Shown: piece by piece, positions 1 to 10,921 of the stretch
How the letters are laid out: each line of letters opens with the position of its first letter
Position numbering within the stretch: position 1 is the first letter of the stretch
NCBI GenBank assembly: GCA_036365515.1
Contig: CM070873.1
Location: forward strand, 45,861,511-45,925,510
DNA length: 64,000 bases
Direction: 5' to 3'
Source: Torymus aiolomorphi
Taxonomy: Eukaryota; Arthropoda; Insecta; Hymenoptera; Torymidae
Program-made: the position numbers and the translations under genes
The notes under the pieces: generated by a model
The model's database searches: none
What the model was told of the DNA's origin: nothing
What the model saw: the letters and a program-made list of their open reading frames with translations, nothing else

Positions 1-2069
1 TTGTTGGCCATTGTGCAATCTCCAGCCCAGATGACGTACATACATACCAACATAAACTTATGCACGCTTCCCACTGCTATACCTACAGTTGAAGATATGC
101 GAAGCATTATTGTTATACTACCACCTCTACATGCTGAAACTAATAACTAAATTTGGTTAACATTTGACGATGTTTCTACGCACGATATGAACATAACAAG
201 TGCTATACAAACAAATGTATTCGAGTTTTTACCATTGTTTAAGAAAAACTTTTATAATCAATTCAACTTAAAATAACAGTTCAAATAACCGTGTATAAAC
301 TTTCGTCGACATATATGCAAAGGCCATTCTTGGCTTTGTTGCAGTTCACCACATACATATACCATCTACTAATCAAACAAATTCCTCACGGCAAAAGTCC
401 AACATTCAATTAGCCCCATCTACGTGAACGAGGAGAGAGACTCCGAGAGAGTGAGAAAGAGAAAGAGGGGGGGATGCGTCCGCGAATTAGCATTGTTACA
501 CGTAACTATTAACTAGCATTCAATTAGGAGAAGCCGCAGTGTACTCTCACGTTCATTCGCTCGCTTCCTCGCTCTCTACCGCCCCCCGCAGCCTTATAAC
601 CCTTTAGGGAAACTAGGATATTGCCTTTCTACGTCCAAACTATACCCTTTCTCTCCCCCTCTCCTCTCATCACTCTGATTTCGAGGCGCTACCCTCTCGG
701 AGCGGCTCTGCGCCCACAGACCGAAAGCGGATATCGAACTCCAATGTCAGTCGTCGGTATGGTGCGGCCAAGTTTGCACTCGGCTTCAGAGGGGAGGAGG
801 CCGAAGCATTGTAGTAGCTGCCGGAGGCTCTTCTCCCTCCTGACCTCCATGTCGATCGCCGTTGACACGTGCGCCGAATAGCACTCCAGGGAGGAGGGAG
901 AGGGAGAAAGGCGTCCGCGCTTCCGCACGTTAACGTTGTAGGTACTTGATGGCGGACCTCCACGTGAAATTGCTCGAGAAGTACTTACGTCCACGGTTGT
1001 ACGCGAGCGAGCCTATATGCGAGTGGATTTCTCCGTCGGCGTGCCGGGACTGATTATTTTGCCGATCGCCGGGAAGAGGAGGAAAAGGAGGAAGAGCACG
1101 TAATGCTGCCGGTGCTAGGTCGCATGAGTTTTCGATATTCGCCGATATGTTGTTTCACGAGTTGCGCGCAATATGTACGCGTGCGGAAGGGTATGTGGAA
1201 CTTGTACCGCGGTAGCTATGTGATATGAAAACGTTGGAACAGCAGAAATGAGCGTACGTAATAAGTCGAAAACGTTATTTGAGAACTTTTTTTCGATTCT
1301 GTTTCATTGAAGTATTGAGTATAATTTTTTTTATGATGAAAAGTATAGATAACGAAAAATCAAATAATGTTGTACAAATTTGAATTCTACGAATTAATCG
1401 GTTGAAATGTAGCAATTAATATTTTATTTGTTCACTGCCTATTGCATAAAAAGCAGTTTGCAACTAATAATAAATGATGCAAATAATGGCGTATGTACAT
1501 TTATATTAATGCTTTGTCATAATCCTTTCAATTAATAAATCAGTTTGAAAGATCGATTATTATACCGAGATATAAATATATATTATGAGGATTGACGTAT
1601 TCAAACATAATATATGAATTTATGCAAATTTCCATGATAATTTCGGTACATACATTCAATGTACAGCTTATGCCAATATTAAATTATATTTTTTTTCATT
1701 CATGTATTTAATCACGCGTATTTACGTTCCGCTTGCATAGTATATCCATATTATTCAACAAATTTTCACACAATAAATTTAATTATATCACAAATTTGTA
1801 TAAATGTTAATTCTCCGATGCTATTATCATCATCTCTCTTAATTTTATAAAACAATTATTATAAACGAATAAATCATATTTCTGAAAAAAATTATCTTTA
1901 ATCCACTTAAATTTAATCGACTCCAATTACATACACCTAATTGTATTTTTACACAATTACACGCTCTTATCAAAGTAATAAGTAATTGCCGTTATTAAAG
2001 CTATATCATTTTTGTCACGTCAACTTGAGACTTAGACAGACGCAGACTTGACGCACCGTGGAATCGCTG
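1..2069. other. Intergenic, no gene seen
   Basis: This stretch lies downstream of the first minus-strand gene. It is mostly AT-rich unique-looking DNA. A GA-rich patch sits at 432-475 and a GC-rich block at about 470-1010 with short open frames on both strands. Those frames have no splice context or recognisable protein and I do not call them. From 1,300 to 2,000 the DNA is very AT-rich and featureless. Confidence 0.5.
470..1010. other. GC-rich island with GA/CT tracts
   Basis: Base composition is sharply GC- and CpG-rich compared with the flanks, with a GA-rich run just upstream. Open frames of 86-101 codons occur on both strands, as expected in GC-rich DNA, and none resembles a known protein. 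It could be an enhancer, a promoter or a 5' untranslated exon of a gene outside the window. This is inference only. Confidence 0.35.
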
Positions 2070-2926
2070 TTAGTACAGCCAGGCCTCGGCCGCCGCAGGT
2101 GCCAGCATCCGTCGTCTCTTTTTCCGTCTCACGCGATGCCGCTGCTCCTGTCTCGCCGATGATTTATCCCGGCGACGTTTCTCACTGGCTCGACTGGCGC
2201 GCGCAAATGCGAAATCATTTTGCCGGCGCTGTAGTTGTCTGGCTTTTTTCCCACCGATACGAGTTCGATTGCCCTTTCGCCGTTTCTTCTTCTTCTTCTT
2301 CTTCCTGGTCCCCCTCCTCTTTTCCCGAGGCGACTTCTTCTTTCGTTCTGGCGACGATGACGGATGATCGTTGACGCCCGAGGCAGCGCCGATTCTTGGC
2401 TCATCAAGTCGCTGTTTCGCGGCAAAGTCACCGGAGTACAATCGGTTTTTCGTCGGGAACAGGGCGTTCGGTATCGGATTTTCTATGTAGCCCTTCATGG
2501 CCTCGTAGTCGTACGCTTTCTGCTTCTTTGGAACGACGTTCGCCTCCTCGGTACTCGCGGAGTTTGAATTTCCGGCTCTCCCGGTACCGCCTAAATTTTC
2601 GTCTTCGCCGGCTGGTGGCGCTTCGAGATCAGTAGCGGTGCTCTCGCTTTTCTTCTTTTGTGGCGAGATAGAGCCGACATTGTTCGCTTGATGGATTAAG
2701 TCGGAATTGTCGACCTTAAAGGACAAATCATTCGTCCCCTGGAGTCTCGATCTATCTTCCAGTACGGGGATGGATTGATTCTTTCCCGGCCGTATAAATA
2801 TCTTCTGTAATTTGATCTCGATGCTCCCGTTTTCGTCGCCGATTTTTAAGGGACCTTTCTCGTCTATGAATTTTTCAAGTTTCTTAATAAAATTCAAGAT
2901 GTCCAGCATACCTTGTAAATTTGTGT
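2070..2926 (-). CDS. Unknown secreted protein, last exon
   Basis: The acceptor is AATTACAG at 2927-2928. The exon takes one base from the previous exon to form Asp, then reads TNLQGMLDILNF without a stop to 2070. The first ~60 residues look structured (hydrophobic plus charged pattern). The rest is low complexity, with a Lys/Arg block (seven lysines in a row) and an Arg-rich tail ending AEAWLY. This joins two open frames that would otherwise be called as separate genes. Confidence 0.72.
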
Positions 2927-5900
2927 CTGTAATTGTATTAAAAAGTGTGCTAGGCAGATGACTTTTTTAATATTAAAGTTTACTCTACAGTATTATGATT
3001 TTAAAATAAAGAATTCTTTATTGAATGAATTAAAGAAGTTTTTAAATAAAGGTAAGTATATCAAGATACGCCTAATATACCGTCATACATGCACTGCGAG
3101 AAAATAGTTTAGTAAGAATTAGAGAAGATTTTGAAAAAATTAACTTCCGAAAATGACTATTCTTTACAGAAAATTTTACAATAGAGTATATCAAATTTTC
3201 TCGTGTATATAACGTTTCCTATAATGAACGGTAATATATTTTTTGTCTTTTTTTTTATTTAAGCATTTAAAATCTCGTATTTCCAAGACTTATTTAGCTA
3301 CACATTGAGTGTACATGGTATGCGAAACTTACATTGCAAGGGTTATATACAAAGGTTACATTGGTAATATATTTGGTTTTTATAGTTTTTTATTGTAATT
3401 TTTGCAAAACTTTTCGTTATCTTTACTAAATTATTATCTCACTGTACACAGAATTTACATAATTTGTATAAAAAGAATATATGATTTATAAAAGGAGACA
3501 AGAAAAATGTTGTAAGAAGTCTAGAATTTGATATTTTATATTTCATTAAATATAAATATCAATTACATAAGTAACCAAAAAAAGAAAACATGACCTGACT
3601 ATTAGAATAACTATTATTTTTATATCTTATATAATAGTAAAATTATTACCTGAACTATTATTGCTGTTGCTCGTGGCCACGGTCGTCCCTTTAGGCCCCG
3701 CATTCTCAACAGATACAGTTGTCCCTTCAGGCACCGTATCATCAGACGGCATCGTCGTTCCTTCAGGCGTCAAGTCGTCAGTCATTGTCACTCCTTCAGG
3801 CGCCAAACCATCAGTCGTCATTGTCGCTGTTTCAGACGTCAACCCACTAGTCGTCATCGTCGCACCTTCAGGCGCCAAGCCGTTAGTTGTCATCATCGTC
3901 TGGTCGGGCATCAGCGTTCCCTCAGTCGTCATCATCGGCTCCAACGTCGTGTATCCATCGATACTCGTCGCAGTTGTGTCACCTTTACTTTCCGTCGTCA
4001 CGACCGTCTCGTCCCCGAGCGTCGTGCGCTCGTGATCGGGCTCGATGGTGTTCATTGCGGTTGACGTGAAAACGATATTGGTTTCGCGAGTCGTTTCGCA
4101 CTTGCAGTGGGGCGAGCTGCTGCTGCTCGACATCGGTGTCTGTGTCGGTGTGAAATCCTTGCTGCTGCTCGAGGCACTGCTCATGCTGGTGGTCGTATCC
4201 GTTGTCGTTGTCGGCAGGTCGTTCGCGGGAAGACTCAGAGTTGATTGGTCATCCTCGCCCGCAGGGTTCTCACCGCCTTCGCTGTGATGGTCACTCGGCG
4301 GTACTGGCTTTACGGGAGTGATCTTGACTTTCGCGTGGATTTTTTTTCTGCAGACTTTTTTTCTCGGCTTACTGCTACCGGCGAACTTTTTTTTGAAGAA
4401 ATCGCCTATCTTCTGCAGTGGATTTCTCGCTTTAGGATTGGCAGTCGTGGTCGTGGAGTTGCCTCGGCGATTGCGTCGTAAATGTAATTCTGTGGGATAA
4501 CCGTCGGTGTTTTCAAGTTTCTGTTCTGTTTCTACTTTACGGGACTTTGTTTTCGTAGATGCAGAATACCTTTTCCTTCTGTCACTGCTATCAGAGTTGT
4601 TGTCTGAATCAGAATCGTCGAGATGCATTTTGAGCTTTCCTCTCACTGATATTTCATACTCTTGTCCGGGTTCTAATAGTGGTCTCAAACGTTTCTCTCC
4701 ATCCTCGTCGGCTTTTCTCTCACGTCTAATGTTAGATTTTTCTTGTTTTGGCTGATAATTGTAGCCAACCAAATCGCTCGAAACATACAACTGGTTTTTC
4801 TTAGGCAGGCGTTTTCTTTTCTTTTTTCTTGGTATGCTTTTCAAGCTTCTCTTTAAAAATTTTACTTCAAAGTCTTTATTACTTGGTTTGATCTTCTGGT
4901 AGATTTTATTATAAGTAGTTTCATAATAAGTAGGGTCAAACGCTATTGATTTATTGAAATTTCGTGAAGCTGACTCAGGCTTTAAATCAGTTTCTGCTGC
5001 CTTCGCTATTTTTGGCAATGCGGCGTTTCTCAATTCGATAGAAAAATGATGTAGTTGGCTCTCAGCCTTTTCATACCGCGAATCTCCATGAAACTTTTCT
5101 TCGTAATCGTAGTTTGATTCTCCATCGGTGACAGTGGCACTCTCTTCATCATATTCAAAGCTTTCTAATGACAATAATTTTCTTCTTATTGGACTTACTT
5201 TCACACTTTTATTTTCATCTATATAATCAATGGGAGTTTCGATGCTTTGATAGTTGTAATAGTCGTCGTAGTAAGCTTTATCCATTTCTGACAAACTACT
5301 TTTTCGTCCTGTTCCAATAGCTTGTCGAATTTTTTGCTGATTATTGTTGTTCAAGTTTTTGTGATCCATGTATTGTAAAAGGCTGTTGTCAATCAACGGC
5401 AACAGTTTTTGCTGTGAAACTTTTGAATTCTTCCTCGAGCGTTTCGCAACTTTCTTATTTGATGACAACTTTTTCACTTTTGATCTGCATTTTCTCTTAC
5501 TCGACTTTACAACAGAGGTTATTTTATTATTCTCTAATAGACTATTTTTAGAAACTTTTTTAAAATTACTTAAACTATCATTAGTTCTACTATGTCCTAA
5601 ATTATCATCTATTAAATGTTTACTTCTTAGATTATCGTGTATAAATAATTTATTATCCTCATTATTACTAGTTACTTGAAGTTTACTGTGATTCGAGACG
5701 GGTAACAACTTTTTATTTTTAACAGCGATTTCCGAATTTTTCAAAATTACTTCCAGTTTATCTAAAAGCTTTGAAGAACTTTCGTCCTTCTTTACATCTC
5801 CATCTTTTATAATACTTTCTGCATCCTCTTTAGTTATCCTCAAATTATTAACCTTACTGAAAGCAGAATTGTTATTGTAGAACTTGAGTGATTTTCTTTC

Positions 5901-8900
5901 AGATTTATTTCGATCCACGAATCTAACTTTATTAATGCTGTTACTCCGTATACTTTTTAATTGCTTCAGTTCGTTTTCTAGCTCTATGCCCTCGTCAATA
6001 GATTCCTGGTTTCTACTATCCTCGTTACTTGCAACATTTTTACGCGATAAATTTTCTTCCTTCAACTTGTCAAACTTACTTTCCGAAATGTCATTCGAAA
6101 CACCCATCATCTTCGCAGCATCCTTAACTCCGCTGAAAAGTTCGTTCAATTTGAAAGTCTCCGATTCGTAAGAATAGTGCTCGACTGCGCTGTCGTTACT
6201 CATCGGTGCGAGCAGCAGCAGCGATAATGGCTTCGCGCGTCCGTCGGCGAGTCTCGATATTATTAACGCCTCGGCGACGAGCTTCTTCGTATCTCCGGGC
6301 TGCGTTGCAGCTGCAGTTATGTTTCTCTTCGCCTCGTCACGAGTCGTCGACTCTAGCTCGCCCATTGCTAAATCTAATTTGGCTCGCGGCGCGGCTAGCC
6401 TCTGGACATTCGCCCCGATCTCTTCGGAATCTGCGGATTTTCTTACGGGCGCAGGCCGAATCACTTGCTGACGCTGTCGGGAATCTCGGTTCATCGTTAT
6501 TATTGCAGGTTCTCGAGTATCGATTCGACCGATAGCCCCGCGAAAATTCCGCGGGCGGAGCAGTCGAGGAGGAAACGGAGGGCCAGCTCGGAATTCACGG
6601 CTGACCGATTGCCGATTGTTTTTTGCTCCGCTCGAGGACCATCGAGGCGGTCGAGCACTCGAAGCAACGTCTGCGGCTCCTCGACAATTCGCCACTTTTC
6701 TCGGCGGCGAGGCAGCGTTTTTTTCCGCCCTTAAAATGTCCGTTATCTCGCCGAAGTCCTTCGCGATTCGATGATCGATCTGCTGCTGATAATCCTCGCC
6801 AGTATCCGCAGAAAATGAGAGGTTCGACGGATTTTTCATTGAATTTGAGGTGAGCGTCCCCGATTTCTCCTTTTCTGCAGAGTAAGATGACGGTGCAGTG
6901 AAATTTTTCGTCGCAGTCACTCGAGGGAAATCTTGAAGTTCAGCATTTTTTGCTAGAAAATCTTGACTTATTTTATCCTTATTATAATTATGCAGATGTA
7001 ATTTTATGTTAGCTTTGTCCTTTGTCCTACGTTTGCGATTTGTATAATGTCTGTTGTGGAGATCCACATCTCTATACACTTTTGCTTTAAATTTATCATC
7101 TGATGAAAGCAACATCCGTTTTTTAAATCGTTTTATATCTAGGTTATTTGAATCTGCAATACTGCATAGGTACTTCTGTCCTCTTAATTTACCGATATTT
7201 TGATTTTTTGCAAAAGTGTTTGATATTCTATGTTTATTTTGAAAAAATGAAGTCTCTGCTGGCTTGTTGATTTCATTTTGTTTTTCGTAGTATCGATTGT
7301 TTTTCATGAAACTAGACAATGTACACAAGTACTTGTAAATATGATTGTTCTCATAGTTTCGAATATTCAGTTTTTTTTTCATCGCTACCTCTTTTTTCGG
7401 AACGCAAAACAAGTCATCCAAATAAATCAACCTTTTGCGCCTGTCACCAGTTAACATTTCTCTTGTAAAGTCAGTGAAAACTTGTTCTGTAGATAGCGCA
7501 GTCATTCTATTTAATTTAATTATTGCCGTTTGGATTTTTTTTCCAAACACGGTGACTTTTACTAACTTGTGAAAGAACAGAAAATCACGGCTCACGCTTG
7601 AAAAACCATGAATCGAAGTTTTCTTATCGCTTCTCCCTTGGCTTGTTGCCGCTAGTATCGACGAGGTTTCGTACTTTTTTTCTTGCGGTTTTGTCAATCG
7701 CCTTTGCCTCTGATCGATTGGTTTAATATTTTCTGCTAAGGTCGCATGATTTTCTCGCTTCTTCACTTTTCGCTTTTCGTTAATAAAAACGTATGCTTCT
7801 TTAGCTTTTGGGCATACGGGTAAACAGTTTTCTGAGAAAATGATAGCATAAATAGTGTTTTTACAGTTCTTAATACAAAATTTTAAATTGCGATTCCAGA
7901 GTAAAATCTTGATTGACTTTCCATAGCTTCTTAAATTTCTTACTCTTATTAGAAATATTCGTCCATTGAAGATAAGTATTGAACAGTTAAATTCCTACAA
8001 AGATATGTAATTAATATATTGATGTATTACTTAAACATATAAATATTTAAATTAATAATAAATAAATTAAGGCTGGAAATCATTAATAAAACTATTTATG
8101 TTATAAAAAATCAAAATTAACACATTACTTGTACATTACTTTCTTCATTTTGTGCAAAAAAAGTTCCATTAGAACTCTGTTGTTGCCATATGCAACAATT
8201 TACATAATTATTAAATGTTAATTTCTTTATAAATTTCTGTTCTCTATAAGCTAAGTCCTTAAATATCTGAAAAATCAAAGATTTAGATTAGGGTAATCTT
8301 ACGTCGGCAAGTAAGTATACTTAATAACCAACAATAGGTAATAGTTTCCTATGCCTTCGGTCGGTTATTTATCGACGACAGAAAAGTATTCGAAATATTC
8401 AACAATAATAACTAATAATTAATGGAGTAAAAATCTTACATTCAGATTTTTAATGCTATATAAAAATAACTTTTTACTAAATTCAACAGTAGTGGAATTA
8501 TTCGATTTCCGTAAGCTTCCAATTATTCTTGAATGTACTGCCTGACTAGTTATTGACTTTTCTACTGCTATAGTCTATTAATAATGGAAATATTAATTAA
8601 TATCATGTAGAATACAACAAAAGAAATTTTTACCTCAGTAAGATTATTCTCTCCTTTATATCAATGAAATTTTATAGAAGGGCGTCTCCGTTTGATGATA
8701 TTTGATAAGTTTTATTTTAATTTTATTGGTTTTTATCGAGATAAAGAATGTTTTTATTATTATTAAATTGCAGGTAAAATAGTACATTTCGATACTAGTG
8801 CATGAAAGTGATTTTATCCTCGTATGAACGTTTGCGCCCGAGCGAAGAGAGGGTGAAAAGGTCACACGAGGTTAAAATCTCCTTCTCGCTCGCGTATTGA

Positions 8901-10921
8901 ACAGTATTTTTTTATATGACGTGGGTAAAGCTTGATTTAGCGCATGCTTTTTTATTCAAGCGTGTGCGAAATCAAGCTTTACGAACGGAGTGTCAAAAAT
9001 AGATATATAAGGTAGTTTCAGAGACTCTTATAAAATATAAAGTTAAATAATCGTTAAGGTAATAAGTTGTGATATACGTCAATTACTTGTTCATAGGCTC
9101 TTATGACAATCAAATGTTTTACATAAAATAAATTATATTTTCATATTTGTAAACAGTAAGATTAAAACAAGCATATTAGTGTACATATCCACAGTCAATA
9201 TAACGATTACATTTTATACTAAGAATTTTTGGATGTAATACGTTCAATGGAAAAATAAACTGTTTAGTTATTAATTTATGTACATTGTATAATCTTTAAA
9301 GTTTACTTTAAATAACATCATAGTTAAGTAAGTATGATTTTTTAAATATTCTCACATTCTTCTTGTTTAGTTAATACTGAGCACTGAAGTCACCTCTCTT
9401 ATGTCATCTAAATCTATACCACCAGAATAATAAAAAATGCCCAAACCTGAGAAACTGTTTTCTTTTTCATTGAATATGAATACATGTTATACATCTTACT
9501 GAGGTGACATTATTTTAATGAACACTTTCGCTGTTATAATAAAAATACACATGTACTAATCAGAATTTGAAAAGTTTCAAATTATTTTTATTTTTTATAA
9601 CTTTAAATGAAATAAAACAAAAATAGAACATTAATTTGTGCAAAATATATACAAGTTGTATACGGCTTCTATATAGCAGCGAAGGAGTTATTATTGAATA
9701 AAAAGAGCTTCCTCACTTTTAATGAATTCCTGTTAATTAATTTGGAGTTATTATTGCGATATTCCAAATCTTCACAATTTGTCTTGCTGTGTAATAATAT
9801 ATGAATTCAAAATTAATAATTAAAGAAACGATAGTAATTGAAAAAACTATTATCAGTAAATAATTATATCATACATATTCATTATAAGTTTAAAGTTAAT
9901 ACAAAAAATTAATATATTTTGTAACAGAGTCGAAAAAATATTTTCTCATTTAAGTATTGCAGTATAATTTTTTGCATATATTTAGAGTGCGTAATATACA
10001 TACTAGTGCGAGAAAGTCATTTTAGCCTCGTGTGGCCGTTTGCATCCAAGCGATGCGGGGGTGAAAAGGTCACGCGAGGTTAAAATCATCTTCCCACTAC
10101 TCGAGTATCGAATAGTATTTTTTGAAACGACGTATACATAGCTTGATTTAGTGTACGCTTTTTTTGTCAAACGTGTGCGTAATCGAGCTTTGCGCACAGA
10201 GTATAAAAAAAAGTATATTCTTTATATATTAAAAATTTAAGTTTACATGTGAATTTTACAGAAGCCTATGGAGAAAGAAAAACCTTAGAAAAATATAAGT
10301 GGACGCATTCTTTGATACAAATTGTATCTATAAAAATTTACTAGACAGCTGTCTTCTCTTACCAATCATTACATGTTTCTGGATAACAAGTCTTATGTTC
10401 AAGATTCTTATAATTCATATACGTAACTGTAACAGAATCTTCTAAAAATACTTTGTTCCTATCTTTCGCCGAGCAGTAATTTCTATTTTTATTTCCATTT
10501 AAGATCACTGCAGGACATCGAAATATAGATTTTGAATCCTTAAGATGCAAATAAAATTTATTTTCGCATTCTGATTGATTCAAAATAACATGAAGAGATT
10601 CGGTCACACAATCAATGGTACGAGGACAGAAAACTATCAGCTGCAATATAATAAATTAAATAATTATTTCTTTCATTTCAAATTGAAATCATAAGACCTT
10701 CCACATCACATATATGATACATCCGATAACATAATAGTTTATAAATAAGGGATATAAGAGTAATATGAAGTACAAATACTTGTTATTATAAAACATTATT
10801 CGGAATTATATAAGATATTAAAAAAAAAAATACAAAAAATGTAAGGTTACAAAAGATTTATGAATAGAGTAACCTGCAACGATATCCAGATGCAAATTGT
10901 GCAGCAAAAGCTGGTTGACAT
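2070..10921 (-). CDS. Large secreted-type, low-complexity protein of unknown family (6-exon model, about 1,908 aa)
   Basis: I do not recognise this protein. The model joins 10921-10874, 10640-10363, 9454-9394 (or 9786-9717), 8266-8129, 7994-3650 and 2926-2070. Every junction is GT-AG and in phase. Translation starts at an ATG preceded by an in-frame stop and gives a hydrophobic leader (MSTSFCCTICIWISLQ plus the next few residues). The first ~250 residues hold many cysteines and look like folded extracellular modules; a CUB-like fold is only a guess. The next ~1,280 residues are basic, Ser/Asn/Lys-rich with many dibasic sites and Tyr/Asp clusters. Residues ~1,530-1,620 are Thr-rich tandem repeats, and the end is Lys/Arg-rich. 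It is probably a rapidly evolving extracellular protein. The peptidase gene lies 2.6 kb upstream on the same strand. Confidence 0.7.
3650..7994 (-). CDS. Unknown secreted protein, 4.3-kb main exon
   Basis: The acceptor TTTGTAG lies just above 7994 and the donor TTCAG|GTAATA ends the exon at 3650, leaving phase 1. The frame is open for 1,448 codons. It starts with a cysteine-containing segment (EFNCSILIFNGRIFLIRV, then C-x3-C and C-x3-C pairs such as FCIKNC and NCLPVC) before the first possible internal start at 7766, so reading from 7766 alone would lose about 76 residues. The body is Ser/Asn/Lys-rich. A GC-richer block lies at 6,200-6,760. The 3' end encodes poly-Thr/Ser and PEGTT-type repeats. 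Confidence 0.78.
3670..3935 (-). repeat. Coding minisatellite, PEGTT-type Thr-rich repeat
   Basis: About six degenerate units of roughly 14 residues, with cores such as APEGATM, APEGVTM, TPEGTTM and VPEGTTV, are encoded on the minus strand inside the main exon. The DNA repeats with a period near 42 bases. Thr-rich repeats of this type are usually O-glycosylated, mucin-like stalks in secreted proteins; that role is inferred. Confidence 0.75.
8129..8266 (-). CDS. Unknown secreted protein, exon 4 (46 codons)
   Basis: The acceptor is TTTTTCAG and the donor CAA|GTAATG. Both ends are in phase 0, encoding IFKDLAYREQKF to EESNVQ with an adjacent Cys-Cys pair. It joins in frame to the main exon and to either candidate third exon. 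It is too short to stand out as an isolated frame. Confidence 0.65.
8793..8994. repeat. Dispersed ~200-bp repeat, copy 1 (intronic)
   Basis: It shares long blocks with 10001-10203 in the same orientation: TACTAGTGC at the left, a GGTGAAAAGGTCAC core, and a terminal hairpin. The hairpin pairs AAAGCTTGATTT with AAATCAAGCTTT across a short T-rich loop. This is a short non-autonomous mobile element family sitting in an intron of the unknown gene. Confidence 0.75.
9394..9454 (-). CDS. Unknown secreted protein, candidate exon 3b (61 bp)
   Basis: The acceptor is AAACAG (weak pyrimidine tract) and the donor GAG|GTGACT. It enters with one base to complete Cys, encodes FSGLGIFYYSGGIDLDDIRE and leaves in phase 0. 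The predicted join to IFKDLAYREQ reads naturally. It is interchangeable in phase with the exon at 9717-9786. Reading past the donor meets a TAA at 9367-9369, so it could also be a terminal exon of a short isoform. Confidence 0.5.
9717..9786 (-). CDS. Unknown secreted protein, candidate exon 3a (70 bp)
   Basis: The acceptor is TTACACAG with a fair upstream tract and the donor is AAA|GTGAGG. Like exon 3b it supplies one base that completes a Cys codon and leaves in phase 0. It encodes KTNCEDLEYRNNNSKLINR and a few more residues. Using both 3a and 3b would break the frame, so the two are alternatives. Confidence 0.4.
10001..10203. repeat. Dispersed ~200-bp repeat, copy 2 (intronic)
   Basis: This is a diverged partner of 8793-8994 in the same orientation, with the same GGTGAAAAGGTCAC core and the same terminal hairpin arms (AGCTTGATTT opposite AATCGAGCTTT). 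It lies in the intron before candidate exon 3a. Confidence 0.75.
10363..10640 (-). CDS. Unknown secreted protein, exon 2 (cysteine-rich)
   Basis: The acceptor TATTGCAG is followed by LIVFCPRTIDCVTESLHVIL, and the donor GATTG|GTAAGAG is a near-perfect consensus overlapping an apparent stop codon. The exon encodes 92 residues with seven cysteines and leaves in phase 2. Without splicing this would look like a complete 95-residue protein; the donor shows it continues. Confidence 0.7.
10874..10921 (-). CDS. Unknown secreted protein, first coding exon (leader)
   Basis: The ATG at 10921-10919 is preceded in frame by TAA three codons upstream. It encodes MSTSFCCTICIWISLQ and ends at TTGCAG|GTTACT in phase 0, which matches the next acceptor. 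With the next residues (LIVFC) it forms a typical hydrophobic secretion signal. The two other frames through this stretch either stop or end in the wrong phase. Confidence 0.6.

Noticed and set aside
3661..6853. Numerous plus-strand frames of 60-124 codons
   Set aside because: They are antisense to the repetitive main exon of the secreted-protein gene.
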